From Gigantopelta aegis (taxonomy: Eukaryota; Mollusca; Gastropoda; Neomphalida; Peltospiridae), in NCBI RefSeq assembly GCF_016097555.1, contig NC_054702.1:108149227-108213226 (forward strand): a stretch of DNA of 64,000 nucleotides. Direction: 5' to 3'. Numbering within the stretch: the first letter of the stretch is position 1; every line of letters starts with the position of its first letter. Below are positions 31,079-43,960 of the stretch, piece by piece. The position numbers and the translations under genes were made by a program. The notes under the pieces are model-generated. The model was not told the origin of the DNA. It did no database searches and worked only from the letters and a program-made list of their open reading frames with translations.

Positions 31079-34000
31079 CAAGTAGTTTTGTAGACGTAAG
31101 AACACATACCATGGATTTTGTTGTAAGTACAACATGTAGTTGTGGACCAGTGGGTATATCAAGAATGGTCAGTTCAGTATATCCTCTCCAACAGAGGTAA
31201 ATCTTACTCGTGAATGCTATTCAGGCAGTAAACATGCTCATTAGCAGCCAGCCCTTTAGTAATTGACACTTATGAGGTATGCACCAATATTTAGAAATAA
31301 TCCTTTTGTCTGAAGCTTCGGGGGGGAGGAGGAGAGAGGAGAAGGAGGGGATGGATGCAGGAATAAAATATGTGTAACAAACATGGTCATCAGTTGAAAA
31401 GATTACTGGTATTTACATCAGTATACTTCCGTTTAAAAAAAAAATTCAACAGTTTCTTTGACAAAATATATTAACCTTTATTTATACACATTCGACAATT
31501 GGCATGGGTTTTATTTTATATAGTAGAACAGAGTGGTTTTCATTAGTTGTCCATTGTTACTTCAAACAATAATTTTAAAACTTTAGTTGCGATAGAAAAT
31601 ACACACTGAATAAACATTTCATGAATTTCTGTGTATTTTTAATATCCCACACACATGGATCATTCTTGTGTATAGCATAATGTACATGTATGTATGCTGG
31701 AAAGTTGACAGATTCTGTGTACACCTGGGAAATGTGCCTGGCATCTCCACAAGGACATCACAACACTGTACTACAATGTTGATGGATGTTGGAGGTCGGC
31801 CACAAACAAAACCTCTCCTGGCCAGGGCCAATATTGACCACTAGTAAACAACCGTTGCCATCACCTTCAACAGAGTTACAGTGCAATACAGTAATTCAAT
31901 TTCTGTAGCAAACGTTCTCTATCACTTGTCAACTTTGCCAATTGTGAATTTTATTTTAATATGATAAAACAATTTATTGTAAGGACAGATCTGTATTGAA
32001 AAATCAATGACCAACTAAATGCTCAACTACATGATCTAGCCATCTTTAATTATTCTGAACATTTTAGTTGGTTTTAAATAATGCACCTTAACCAAAACAA
32101 ACCTATTTTTTTTACAGTATGTCAATGCCAAAATACTTCTAAGACTACAACCACAGGCAAATATAAAAAAGTCTGTGAATAATTTTTTTTTAAACATTAT
32201 TATTAGTACTTATTTTCTTTTATTTTTTTAAATCCGCTATTAATGTGCCCACACTCAAGTCTAAGATGATGATGCAAACATGGAAAAAAGTATACCATAA
32301 ATCAAAAATGTTTGTGGTCTCAGGACTGAAAACATTTCGATGTTTCTTATTTTCTTGAAAGGTTTATCAACTGTCAAATGTGTGTTTTATTTTCGTGGTT
32401 TAGATTAATTGATAATTCTATTCCATATATAATCAACATTAAAAGTTTCATGTCTTGAATACACTATTTTCATGTAGTTTTGTTTATGTGCGTGGAAGCA
32501 AATAAAATACTGTTGTAAATTGTCAGTTTATTATGTTGATGACAATGAATATTTTTCATAGAATTTGTTGATATTTTCAAAGATGCCCACTTATCCTCGA
32601 AAACCACAAAAATAAAAATCCACATTCCCCCCCCCCCCCGGTTATACGGTATTAATAAATGAAAACTAAGAACAGTAACAAAATTAATACCCTATTGTAA
32701 TGACTTAAGATTGACACACTATATGGTCCTAAAAGCAAGCAAGAGTCATTAAACCATTGTTTTATTCATGTTAACTTTTGTTCACTGATCTTCCAAACCT
32801 AAACCGACGTCCATTTTAAGCTGCACATGTGGGGCATACTAATTAAATACTTAATTTGGTCATGACTGAAACAACTAATTTTATAAGCACAAATAGGTTA
32901 CTCTTATTGGTAATTTATTAATAGTTATCATACACACGAAACACCTGCAACTGCCCACGGCAATCGGCAATGCCGTGGATATTGCTGCAGAAATTTTCAT
33001 TCTCCAAAGAATTTTTTTTTACCGTGGATTATATTGTATTTTTTTCCTTATTGTTAAAATAAATATATATTTTGTGAACTGAAAACAGAATGCACATATT
33101 AAAACAGTAACTGCACATTACTATTAAGTATCTGAATCTCGATGCCATCGGGCATGATTGAAAATGCATGTATATATTAAGTGTGTTCCAACTAGTTCAT
33201 TTAACTCTGTTGACTGTTTTTGACTGAGAGGGGAGGATGACAGCTTATACATTGTTGAACCATGGCTATGGTGCAGTATGGATATCTTATTTTTAATAAA
33301 ATGTTCAACATAGTCCTACTAGTCACTTGAAGTGTTATGGTCAGCCTGATGATGAGATATTTGTAGAGAGAGAGAGATCATTCTGATAGTTTAATAAAAT
33401 TTTCTCTGTAATTTATATTGACAAAACATACTACCCTTTTCTAGTGCCGAATGGCTTAATCCAAAAGAAAAAACCTATACTGATTTACTTCAGGGGACAA
33501 TATTTCGAAATCTGAGCTAACCGGAAGTCTGTTCACATGTTTTTTTTTTACCTAGATAACCAATTGTCCGGTTACGTAAATTATATTTGCGTAACCTGTG
33601 GGTTATATTCCTTTAGAGATAAAATAGAAGTAGCTTGACTCTATATTAAGCATTTAGTTTACACTGGTTGCAAGTAACAACTGTTGCAATATAACATTGT
33701 GTACAATTTTGCTGCGCATCAAGTACTAAAAGACCAGTCAAAAACATTTGCCGGAATAATAGTCAAACCTTAGGGTCTCGAAATTACAATACTGAACTGT
33801 ATAATAAACTTCCTGTAATCGTGAAGTTTGCAAGTTTTAATTTCTAAACGTCTACAGGTAACAACGTAACCGATTTGCGGTTCGCATAAATATAATTTTG
33901 CGTAACCGACATGCGAACAGAATGGCTGTTTGCGTGTGAATTATTGTGCCCTGTACTTGGGTTTGAAAGGAGGGCATTAGGTCTTGGTGACAGATTTCTT

Positions 34001-34150
34001 AATAAAAAATATACCGTTATTAAAGAAAATTATTTTAATTATACTATAATTTATTTATACTGCATTAAATATATTCTGACACTTTGATTGTATAATTAAA
34101 AGATAAAGATTGAACTGGCACATTAGTGCGGACCAACTATGCCATATATA

Positions 34151-35638
34151 CTCTTCAAAAGAAGAAACGCAAAACCAAATTGTCGTAACATTTGGAGAAT
34201 TGATTTAATTATTGAACGGTGAGTCCGATAATTACCAAATGTTGGAGGATTGTTCACAATTCACTCTAGTCCATTGTGAGTAAGTGATAGGACACACCAC
34301 CAAGGTCAAGGTCATCTGGAGTCAATACCGGGTGTGGCCTCCGCGTGTGTTGACAACTGCCTGGCACCGCCTGCCCATTGAAGCAACCAGAGTACGGATG
34401 ACGTCCCGGGGGATGGTGGCCCACTCGGCCTGCAAGGCTGCTGCCAGCTCGGGCAGGGTCTGGGGCTGTGGTTGTCGCAGGCGTCTGTCCAACTCGTCCC
34501 ATAGATGCTCAATTGGGTTCAAATCCGGTGATATCGATGGCCAAGGAAGGACATTAATGTTGTTGTTCTGTAGGAAAGCCGTTGTGAGACGTGCTGTGTG
34601 AGGCCTGGCGTTGTCATGTTGGAACACTGCATTGGCGTTGGCCATAACTGGAACGATGTGTGGCCGGAGGATCTGGTCAATGTAGCCCTGTGCATTCAGG
34701 TTGCCCTGCACGTGGACCAGGTCAGTTCTGCCAGTGTGTGAGATGGCTGCCCACACCATGACACTACCCCCGCCGAATCTGTCCACTTCCTGCACGCAGT
34801 TTGACGCATAACGTTCACCACGACGCCTATACATGCGACATCTTCCATCATGACGTCGGAGCAGAAATCGGGACTCGTCACTGAACCACACCTGTCTCCA
34901 TCGCAGTTGAGGCCATTGTCGATGAATCTGGCACCACTGCAGTCGGAGTCGACGGTGTTGTGGTGTTAAGATGACACCTCGAACTGGATGTCTGGCACGA
35001 ATTCCTACCTCACGTAGGCGGTTCCGTACGGTCTGGTCGGATATCCTGCGCAAACCTGGTATTGCTGCGGCTGTGGAGGTGGCAGTAGTCAATCGGTCCC
35101 GAAGGTGGCATACCCGGATGTAGCGGTCCTGCCCGGGGGTAGTGACCCATGGTCGACCGGATCTAGGGAGGTCACGTGTTGATCCATGTTGCTGGTAACG
35201 GTCCCACAGTCTGGAGATGGTGCTTGGGGACACATGGAATGCCCTGGCAACGGCCGTTCTGGATTCGCCTGCGTCTAGTCGGCCGATGGCATTGTTTCTC
35301 TGCGGTTCACTGAGACGTGGCATGTCCTGGATTGTCAACTGTCGGCCAGATACAGAGGCCAGGCAAGCGAACACCCTGCACTTTTATACTGTCGGTGTTC
35401 ATGTTGCACGTGCAGACAACGCACGTGCAGTGGTGACATGGTTTGCACGTGGCTGCGTTTTTGCGAATATTCACATTTTGAAACTTTATTTTACAGTAGC
35501 TGCATTTTATCGAATGTAACCGTGGGAATGTGTTTGGGACATGCAATGACCTTATATTCACAAAGCATGAACCAGTAGGAAACATAAAATCGGAGTTATA
35601 ACCCATTTGTACCCTTTTGCGTTTCTTTTTTTGAAGAG
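34151..35638 (-). mobile_element. Complete Tc1-like DNA transposon
   Basis: 1488 bp between TA dinucleotides (34149-34150 and 35639-35640). Terminal inverted repeats start CTCTTCAAAA and continue through GAAACGCAAAA, about 25 bp with one or two mismatches. One uninterrupted transposase gene inside. The intact ends and frame suggest a recent insertion. Confidence 0.92.
34322..35323 (-). CDS. Tc1-like transposase, intact
   Basis: 333 residues from MPRLSEPQRNNAIG, the usual start of this family; an upstream in-frame ATG at 35374 would add 17 atypical residues. The N-terminal half is a paired-type helix-turn-helix pair (AVARAFHVSPSTISRLWDR, then GRP as the hinge-like GRPR-type motif, then TVRNRLREVG). 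The catalytic triad is D in FSDESRF, D in FQHDNARPH, and E in NPIEHLWDEL, with 34 residues between the second D and E (DD34E). No stop or frameshift. It cuts and pastes the element at TA sites in the nucleus. Higher GC than its surroundings supports a recent arrival. Confidence 0.95.
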   Translation of the reverse strand: MPRLSEPQRNNAIGRLDAGESRTAVARAFHVSPSTISRLWDRYQQHGSTRDLPRSGRPWVTTPGQDRYIRVCHLRDRLTTATSTAAAIPGLRRISDQTVRNRLREVGIRARHPVRGVILTPQHRRLRLQWCQIHRQWPQLRWRQVWFSDESRFLLRRHDGRCRMYRRRGERYASNCVQEVDRFGGGSVMVWAAISHTGRTDLVHVQGNLNAQGYIDQILRPHIVPVMANANAVFQHDNARPHTARLTTAFLQNNNINVLPWPSISPDLNPIEHLWDELDRRLRQPQPQTLPELAAALQAEWATIPRDVIRTLVASMGRRCQAVVNTRGGHTRY

Positions 35639-35640
35639 TA

Positions 35641-36251
35641 TATATAAACTGTCATCCACTTACAACCCCATTGTTCTTAATTGTGCACATGTCATTCATA
35701 TTTTAATTTTTGAGTCACTTTCGGTCGATGAATACTGCCACTGGTATCAATGAATTTTACAGCATATTGGCAAATGAAACAAATAACAAACTTATCATTC
35801 AGATTGTGAATTATATGTTAATTCAGACTTGTTTTTAAATTTTATTATAATATTCACATATATTTTACACTTACAGAAAGAACCATGCTTTACCGTTAAG
35901 TAAACTGTCACACATCCCATTTCTTATAATCTTAATCGCAGGCTACAGGACAGTGGGTGGTAGCACAACAACAAAAAACTTAAACATCTGAAATAATACT
36001 GATTTAGATGTTTGTTGCCTTACACATTGTACAATTGTGAATAAATGCTGAACACCTCTAGAAAGTCTGTCGCTAGTTTCCTCTTTTTTTTTTTAAATAA
36101 GTACATCTTGTACATGCAAATCCTAGTAATTTTATTGTTAATTTAGTTTCTAAACTGTGATGTTTGTTTTGTTTTATTCCATATAACACCATTTTGCTCC
36201 AGTCCTCTGTATTCTGCATTGTACCTCACTTTGCACCCACACTGTGTTAAT
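35641..36251. other. Non-coding stretch
   Basis: AT-rich, with no supported feature apart from short homopolymers. Confidence 0.4.
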
Positions 36252-36651
36252 ACTAAAGTACTGTCGAAAATAGAATAAAAATTATTTTCATCAATTATTT
36301 CTTACATATTAAACAGACAAGTAAATATTTTGTAAATATCTATTTAATGATAGTCTACCTAATTTAGCATTTACTTGTTTTGGCTTTCATTGATGTACAA
36401 GGTAAATGAAATTGACACATATCATAAAAGTTTGTTATAGTCTGTTCCAATAAAGGTCACAAATCTGCTGTTTACTGACATCTTTATTTTAATTACACCA
36501 CTTTGTACATCAATGAGAGCCCAAACAAGTAAATGCTAAATTAGGTACACTATCATTAAATAGGTATTTACAAAATATTTACTTGTCAGTTTAATATGAA
36601 AGAAATAATTGACGAAAATCATTTTTATTCTATTTCCGACACTACTTTAGT
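36252..36651. mobile_element. 400-bp foldback element
   Basis: Two arms of about 150 bp are near-perfect reverse complements: ACTAAAGTACTGTCGAAAAT at 36252 against its counterpart ending CTACTTTAGT at 36651, and inner markers TTTAGCATTTACTTGTTTTG against AAACAAGTAAATGCTAAA. A spacer of about 90 bp lies between TGTACAAGGT and CCACTTTGTACA. No ORF. A long-armed MITE by structure. Confidence 0.8.
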
Positions 36652-36776
36652 CACTTGTTTTCAACTTTTCACATGTTAGTTTTAGATTGTTATTTGTATG
36701 CATGTACACTCATCAATAACAGACGTTGTATGTTGGTAGACTTGCAAAAGGCATTTCGTGCTTTGAGAAAGAAAGA

Positions 36777-37157
36777 AAGAAATGTTTTATTTAACGACAC
36801 TCTCTCAACACATTTTATTTACGGTTATATGGCATCAGACATATGGTTAAGGACCACACAGATTTTGAGAGGAAACCCGCTGTCGCCACTACATAGGCTA
36901 CTTTTTCTGATTAGCAGCAAGGGATCTTTTATTTGCACTTCCCACAGGCAGGATAGCACAAACCATGGCCTTTGTTGAACCAGTTATGGATCACTGGTCG
37001 GTGTAAGTGGTTTACACCTACCCATTGAGCCTTGCAGAGCACTCACTCAGGGTTTGGAGTCGGTATCTGGATTAAAAATCCCCTGCCTCGACTGGGATCC
37101 GAACCCAGTACCTACCAGCCTGTAGACCGATGGCCTAGCCACGACGCCACCGAGGCC
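36777..37157 (-). repeat. Full-length SINE, second head type
   Basis: Tail TGTTTTATTTAACGACACTC at left; core AGCAAGGGATCTTTTATTTG and CACAGGCAGGATAGCACAAA; head GGGATCCGAACCCAG (B-box complement) and GCCACGACGCCACCGAGGCC at right. An adjacent (GAAA)n tract lies at the tail. Confidence 0.9.
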
Positions 37158-38744
37158 AGTTTCACACTTTGAGAATAGTGTAAATTAAATTATTCATTAC
37201 TACCATGGCTCACCACCAACCACAACCGACTGAGAAAACAAAAGGTTTAAAAAATTGTTTTAATATAGCAATAGTTATGCCTCAACCCCATGCCCTTTGC
37301 ATTGGGGCAAAAATTGATATTCGGGCATTTTCGTTTAATTCGTGAAAAAAATTATTTGCCACTCTACAAAAACTGACTGACATATAACTGACTTACGATA
37401 TGTGTGTTGGCTAATAAAAAGCCCCTAATAAATCACAGAAATTGGAGGGGGGAGGAAGAGGGTCCTTGTCAAATTAATATACAGGTCCCCGCAACCCAAC
37501 TCCCCAGTCGTCATATTCTGATGAGCATATGCAAATAAATATAGCTATTTACTTAGAGAATATATGTTATCATAATGCAAAACAACAATGTCAGTCCTCA
37601 ATTTTTTAAATGAAAACCTGGGCCCGTGGTTATAAAACTTTTATTAGAATTCAATTCAGATTCAATCACAGATGACGTCACACACATGTATACATTTGTT
37701 TGGCATTACCATGACATTCATGTCTCACACTATTAGTTTCGAGTCAAGACTCTATAACAATTTTATAAGCACCAGGCCTGCATATTCATAGTTTGTGATC
37801 CAAAGAGTGGGGAATAAGTGTATAAACATTACCTTTAAGCTGCAAAGTATTTTTACTTTTTATTAATTTATTTTTTTACTGGAAACATTGATATGCCAGT
37901 CTGCAAGCACGTATAGATGCTATGGTTTCATTTTAATAAAGACAGTGTAAATATTTAGAACCCGACAGTCTTCGCCATGAGCAAAATCGAGGCGAGCTGT
38001 AGATCATTCTCCTTCAATGGTGAGCAATCACATTTAGTGTCAAATAAAATGTATTAATATCTTTTACTGTAAACCTATCCAGGTGAGTCAGGGAAGATTT
38101 TGATTTAAAAATCTTGATTAGAAATATTTCGTCCATTGAAAATTCATTAGGCCGGATTTTTTTTTAACTTGTTTCCTATTACATGCTGGAAAAATATAGG
38201 GTAGGTAGGTAGGAAAAACATTTTATTTTGGAAAATAATTTTATTTAAATAAAGGTGTTGACTACCGGTATCCAAAATAACCTCTGCATGTATAGAAATG
38301 CATTATGCAAACCAACAATACCATTCATCACAGTGTTTTCCCTAGAAATGAAGTAAGGCATGGTAAAGTGACGTTTTGGGGGCATATTGAATGTGCAGTT
38401 TTAAATATAAAGGCTTTTTTTCCCCTATTATACAATTTTCAAAAGGACAAAAATCGTATGGCCATTTTATTTTCTATATCTATTTCATAACTTAATTAAA
38501 AAAAGCAAATATGTAGTACTATCCACATAGGTGTGTTTAAAGGCTTCTTTTTACATGGGCAACTTATAAATTTATAAAAGGCAAGGCATTTTGATTTTGA
38601 GGGCAACATGGTGCTAACCTATCTGTGGGAGAATACATACACATCCAGTATTAAAGTACACACTTGGTTTGAAGCAATCAATTGGTCCAATGAATAGAAA
38701 TGCAGTACAAATGCTCAGGATGCTCAAACGAATGTTGAAAAGTA
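37158..38744. other. Non-coding stretch
   Basis: No gene recognised. AT-rich, with mild homology to the decayed TTTAGCC/ATGGGC-type repeats but nothing I can delimit. Confidence 0.35.
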
Positions 38745-38880
38745 AAGTTTGTTTTATTTAACGACGCCACTGGAGCACATTGATTTCTGTCTTTAATATC
38801 ATCGGCTATTGGACGCCAAACACATGGTCATTCTGACATTGTTTTTAGCGGAAACCCGTGAAGTTCCCAGTGACCACTTA
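38745..38880 (-). repeat. SINE fragment
   Basis: Tail GTTTTATTTAACGACGCCAC to TTAGCGGAAACCCGTG. The copy stops there, 5'-truncated. Confidence 0.75.
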
Positions 38881-39123
38881 CAAAAAATAACGAAACGCAA
38901 CGAGATCTTACTGACATATTTAATCATTTGATTTGGCAGTAAAATCCATCAGTATCGGTAAACATTCCCTTCCCTAGTTTATCAGAAGGTCACTAAATTT
39001 CTACACGGCCAGTTTGTCGCTGGAGCAAATCATTAAATATAGTTATTATTAATACTAGTATTAATCGAAACACCGCGCTACGCTAGATGATAATGCCAAA
39101 TGATGCCGGGTTTCGTGGAAATC

Positions 39124-39515
39124 GTTGGCGTCGTGGCTGGCCATCGGTCTACAGGCTGGTAGGTACTGGGTTCGGATCCCAGTCGAGGCATGGGATTTTT
39201 AATCGAGATACCGACTCCAAACCTTGAGTGAGTGCTCCGCAAGGCTCAATGGGTAGGTGTAAACCACTTGCACCGACCAGTGATCCATAACTGGTTCAAC
39301 AAAGGCCATGGTTTGTGCTATCCTGCCTGTGGGAAGCGCAAATAAAAGATCCCTTGCTGCCTGTCGTAAAAAGAGTAGCCTATGTGGCGACAGCGGGTTT
39401 CCTCTAAAAATACAGTGTCAGAATGACCATATGTTTGACGTCCAATAGCCGATGATAAGATAAAAAATCAATGTGCTCTAGCGGTGTCGTTAAATAAAAC
39501 AAACTTTACTTTACT
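39124..39515 (+). repeat. Near full-length SINE, second head type
   Basis: Lacks about ten bases of the head and then follows the copy at 24219-24605 almost base for base, including GTACTGGGTTCGGATCCCAG and the GTCGTTAAATAAAACAAAC tail. The very low divergence indicates a young family. Confidence 0.92.
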
Positions 39516-41885
39516 GAAACTTGCCTGTTTCTGTGAGTATGATTTTATGTAGTTCATCAAGATAAACGTCTCCGGCACGATATTTATTATTGTGATGTTT
39601 ATTGCTGTGCCGTAACGTTTATCCATTGGATCGAATTTTCCATTTGCAATCACGATTTAATAAAATCAGGCATATGTGCTTTATTTAAGAGCCTCAATAC
39701 GTACAACAACATATTTTAATAAATTTTAGACAAAAATATTAAGTACAATACCTTTGGTAACCTTTCCAGGATTAGATGTTTGAAGATGACACATTTAAAC
39801 ATTTGAAAGCTATTTTTATCCTGGCACATCGAAAATGCGGAATGAAAAGTTTGCAGAACGAGATTTATTCGTATCAAGCATTTTACGTACACCCAGTCAG
39901 TAAAAAGAAATATTGCGGAATTGAATGGAATTGATTATTAAATTTATTTATTTTGTTATTTTTGTTTCTACATATGTGCTTTGTGTGGGTTGCATTATAT
40001 GCATTGTTAATAATATTATCACATTAAAGTTTTGGGGTGTATTATTCTTTTTTATTATTATTAAAAAAATAATGATTGTTAGTACAGGTCATTACTTATT
40101 TTAAGGCCTTCATATATTTACTTTTTCCAAAATTATTATTTCCTTTAGTAATTGTTTTTAAATATTATTATTACAGGCCATTGCTTACATGTGTTTCAAA
40201 TGTTTTTCTCTTTTTTTTTTCACTTCTTTTTTGTTTTAATTTCATTTCTTTTTTTTAGCTATAATTACTGGTCATTAGTTATTTTAGGGGTTTTATTCAG
40301 TTAAATTTAATTGTTATTATTAATTTATTATCAATTAATTGATTTTTAAAAAATATTACCTTATTCATTAATTAAGTTTATTTATTTATTATTATTAAAC
40401 GTGATATTCCATTAAATATCGTGGAATAAACTCGTGAACCCGAGACGAATAATAATAAAAATAATCCGATTCCACCAACAGTTTTCAATCACATTTTAAA
40501 TATGCTCACAATGGCCGGCGGGAATATTCGAGATTTTGTTCGTAACTGAAAATTGGATTGATGCAGGATTACTACTTGGACAAACTGTCTATTTATGCGT
40601 AAAACGTGACTCGGGAAGTTTTCTTTATACAGTAAGTGTTTATATTTATTGGTACATCTCATATTTCGCCACGAAATAATTAATTCCATGGTTGTATCGA
40701 TTCCGCCTGAAATCTGGGCGGAAACTGCACGCTTGTTTTTGCTGTTCAAGTTGTAAACATCGGGTCCAGTAAATGTCACAATGTTAAAAAACGGACCGTA
40801 GATGTTTACCTTGGTGAACTAGATTTTATGATGTAGCCTCAAATTATTTTTCACCAGAAAGCCTCAGTATTACTATATATTGAAAATGACATAACAGTAA
40901 TACTACTAGGTTACTGAATTCACCACATTTGCCATGATTTGCATCATTTGGCATTATAATTTGCGGGGTGAAAAAAACCCTACAAAATAGGTTTTATTTT
41001 ATGTTAAAAACTGTAAAGATATTTTTCAATCTGTTGTCTAAAAACAACCGACTCATCAAGAATTGACTAGTTCGGGTACACAATATAAGAATACTGTGCT
41101 ATGTGACGTCTGTTTATGTATGTTTTGATATGTTGACGAACAAGCGACCCGTCCAAGGAAGTGATGGTGGCACACAAACATTACAATCACCAGTTGCAAA
41201 CCAAGACAGATAAATCCATATCAATCGATTATGATTAAACAATGAATAGTATTTTGAAGCATCTTAAAGTGTTGGAAAAACTACAAAAAGTTATGTAAAA
41301 CTTACCACAAACACGCAAAATAACTTCACATTTTATCAACTACTTTGACATCCACAGCATATAACTAGGTCGCAGTGAATACCTTAAAACTATATATATT
41401 TAATTAATGTTAATAAATTAAAAATATTCACTCCTTTAAAAAATATGTTACATTTTATTTATAATACTCCGGCAATATACATTTATTTTAAATATCTACA
41501 TTTATTTATGCGAACCTGATTTATCTTAGGACATAATAATTATCTTGAAGTACTACGATGACAGAAAACACATTGTAGGAAGCACGTACGTTAAAGATCT
41601 AAAGGTCCGACTACAGAGATCAGTGCAGGGAACATTTAGTTTTTTAAATCGTGATTAGCGATATTTCTAGACAAATAAAATTTGATTAGCAGCTGCTGTT
41701 TAATGTTTTAAAATTGTGTAGCGATCTCTGAAATTTGCGTAGTGAATTGCGACGCGATACTGAACAAAATGTTCCCTGTAGTGCCCTCACCCCCCATCCC
41801 CATCCCCACACACCCGCGCTGTTGAAAGCGATGTAGGCCTATACAATAGGTAGCGTATCTAATCTAATGACACTTCATAATCGAA
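39516..41885. other. Non-coding stretch between BTBD7 and COX8
   Basis: AT-rich with long TTATTA tracts (40015-40400). A low-repeat patch at 40480-40800 contains a 96-codon minus frame without recognisable features; it could belong to an upstream untranslated exon or promoter of BTBD7, but nothing proves it. Confidence 0.35.
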
Positions 41886-41887
41886 GA

Positions 41888-42000
41888 ACTGAAGAAAATG
41901 TTTTATTTAACGACGCACTCAACACATTTTATTGACAGTTATATGGCGTCAGACATAGGACCACACAGATATTGAAAGAGGAAACCCGCTGTCGTTCAGA
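41888..42000 (-). repeat. SINE fragment
   Basis: TGTTTTATTTAACGACGCAC (tail), then ATATGGCGTCAGACAT and AGGAAACCCGCTGTCG; truncated at the core. Confidence 0.8.
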
Positions 42001-42107
42001 ATCGACGTCATACCCATTCAAAACGTCATTTGAATATCGAGTGGAATTAAAGTTGCGCTTGTACAAAAACACGTATTAAGTTTGAGATTTTATGATAGAT
42101 ATTATTA

Positions 42108-42452
42108 GTCCCCTACCTGGACAACCGGAGGGGACTATAGGTTTTATCTCCGTCACAGTCCGTCCATCTGTCCCACGTATAGTTTTCCACAATGCCTTGA
42201 GATATTAAGCTGAAATTTTGTGTATAACTTTAATATATAATGTATACTGTTACAGATTTTCATGGCGATTAACCAATTCTTTTACAGAGTTATGGCCCTT
42301 GAACTTAAGAGATACGAATTTTGGTTTTTTGGATTTATTATTATTATTTTTTTTGCAATGCCTTGAGATGCTGAGCTGAACTTTTGTTCTGTTACAGACT
42401 TTCATGGCGATTTATCTTCTTTTTTTTCTTTTTTTTAAGTCCGGTAGGGGAC
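42108..42452. mobile_element. MITE-like element with GTCCCCTACC ends, copy 1
   Basis: Left end GTCCCCTACCTGGACAACCGG and right end CCGGTAGGGGAC. The interior has GTCCGTCCATCTGTCCCACG and a partial tandem duplication of the block CAATGCCTTGAGAT through TTTCATGGCGATT. No ORF. Copy 2 at 53230-53737 lies in the opposite orientation. Confidence 0.75.
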
Positions 42453-42857
42453 ATAATACTATGTATTTCTTTAGCAGTACTACCTAAATACTTGTATTAG
42501 GAATAAACGTAATGTATTATGCTCGTCAGCGGCTCGACGTGATGGTGTAGTGAATGATGGCACGTATTGCATGGAATTTTGGTGATGTTGCTTATTATAA
42601 ACTGCATTTTCCTTATGTTAATCGATGCAGTCATTCTGCATGGTGTTCTTGACTGAACATGTTGTCACAACATTGTTGAATTTATTATAACGCGTTTTGT
42701 ACTGCGAAGATTGGCTGTACCGGAAGGTTATGTCAAAATGTGTGTAAGAATAAGAATTTATTTGCGTAAAAAGCGAAAAAAACCCCAAACAAAGACATAA
42801 TATATAATTCTATACATTTATATCGAACTCTAATTTTTGGACTCGTACGTGGCCGAG

Positions 42858-43175
42858 GGGGCGGGACGTAGTTCACTGGTACAGCGCTCGCCTGATGCGC
42901 GATCTAGGATCGATTCCCTTCGGTGGGCCCATTGGGCTATTTCTCGTTCCAACCAGTGCTCTACAACTGGTTTAACAAAGGCCGTGGTATGTAATATCCT
43001 GTCTGTGGGATGGTGAATATTAAAAAAACTCCATTGCTGCTAATCGAAAAGAGTAGCCCATGAAGTGGCGACAGCGGGTTTCGTGTCTCACATCTGTGTG
43101 GTCCTTAACTATATGCCCGACGCCATTTAACCGTAAATAAAATGTAATGAGTGCGTCGTTAAATAAAACATAAAA
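42858..43175 (+). repeat. Full-length SINE, first head type
   Basis: Head GGGCGGGACGTAGTTCACTG and GGATCGATTCCCTTCGGTGG; core TGGGCTATTTCTCGTTCCAA; AATCGAAAAGAGTAGCCCAT; tail GAGTGCGTCGTTAAATAAAA. Directly followed by an oppositely oriented LINE tail. Confidence 0.9.
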
Positions 43176-43670
43176 CAAATCAAATCAAATCATTTATTTA
43201 TATATGAATCATATAAACATGGCATGGTATACATTGGACAACATACATAATTAGAATATAAAATGGTAAGATCAGACACATAGTACTTAATAATAATGAT
43301 GACAATGATTATATACGTGTAATAGTTATACATGTACACGTAAATGTGTGCAGTGTCACTGAGTGTGTATACGTGTTTATTCAAGTTGGTGTTGTAGTAG
43401 AGGGTCTGGTAAGTTCATTTTGCCTCTGGTTGAACATTTCATAACAGAATTGCCCAACAGTTGGAGTTACTTGTTCTGGGCTGTCAAGAAGGAAAACACA
43501 TGTTTCCAGTTCAGACAGAAATGTGAACTCAGAACATATTTGACCGACTTTATAGTATAGTATTTTTCTTAAATGCATATTTATTGGACACCGAGTCAAA
43601 AAATTAATCTCATCTTCTGGTTCTTTTTGGCACAGTCGGCATATACGGTCATTTCACAAGAGTGTGGTAG
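43176..43670 (-). repeat. LINE 3' remnant
   Basis: Minus-strand reading includes CRLCQKEPEDEINFLTRCP, the Cys-rich C-terminal motif of many non-LTR reverse transcriptase proteins, then NMHLRKILYYKVGQICSEF, ending in a stop after TTTPT near 43381. The 3' end is followed by TTTGA-type repeats (43176-43195), typical of CR1/L2-style tails. A short, 5'-truncated fossil. Confidence 0.55.
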
Positions 43671-43846
43671 CGATCGGTAAATAACTTGACCGTTGTGAGG
43701 CACGTTTGTTTCATCTTCACTGGTTATCGGCGTCTTTTAGACGGAACAGAAACACGGCAAAATCCGCGAAACTAAGTAGAGAATCAGTCAATTATTGCAG
43801 CTTGGGAAGCCGGACGTGTTTGATAAGATCTAAACAAAATTCAGTC

Positions 43847-43960
43847 ATGTCGGGTGTTTTAAGAAGACTTTCAAGCAGTGTTTTCACTGCAGCTAAAACA
43901 ACAACGATCCAGAGAGCGAATATTATATCTGGTCCTCCCAGATTCAGGGTTCCCCTAAAG
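43847..43960 (+). CDS. COX8: COX8 exon 1
   Basis: 38 codons from ATG to the donor GTAAGT. Encodes the presequence and the first residues of the mature protein. Start context GTCATGT; no upstream in-frame ATG seen in the adjoining sequence. Confidence 0.85.

Larger units (their letters stand above)
30349..34148. other. 5' intron or flank of BTBD7
   Basis: No coding exon recognised. It holds a dispersed repeat at 30447-30553, another at 30955-31078, a purine-rich tract (31320-31352) and a C run at 32627-32638. A frame at 31619-31831 has no recognisable feature. Confidence 0.45.

Noticed and set aside
35307-35606. Frame next to the Tc1 transposase as a second Tc1 gene
   Set aside because: Tc1 elements encode one protein; this frame overlaps the transposase start and its terminal region without any known domain.
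36655-36978. 107-codon frame as a gene
   Set aside because: It reads through the tail and core of a minus-strand SINE.
40489-40779. 96-codon minus frame as an exon
   Set aside because: No acceptor or donor fitting its ends and no recognised motif; could be promoter or leader sequence only.
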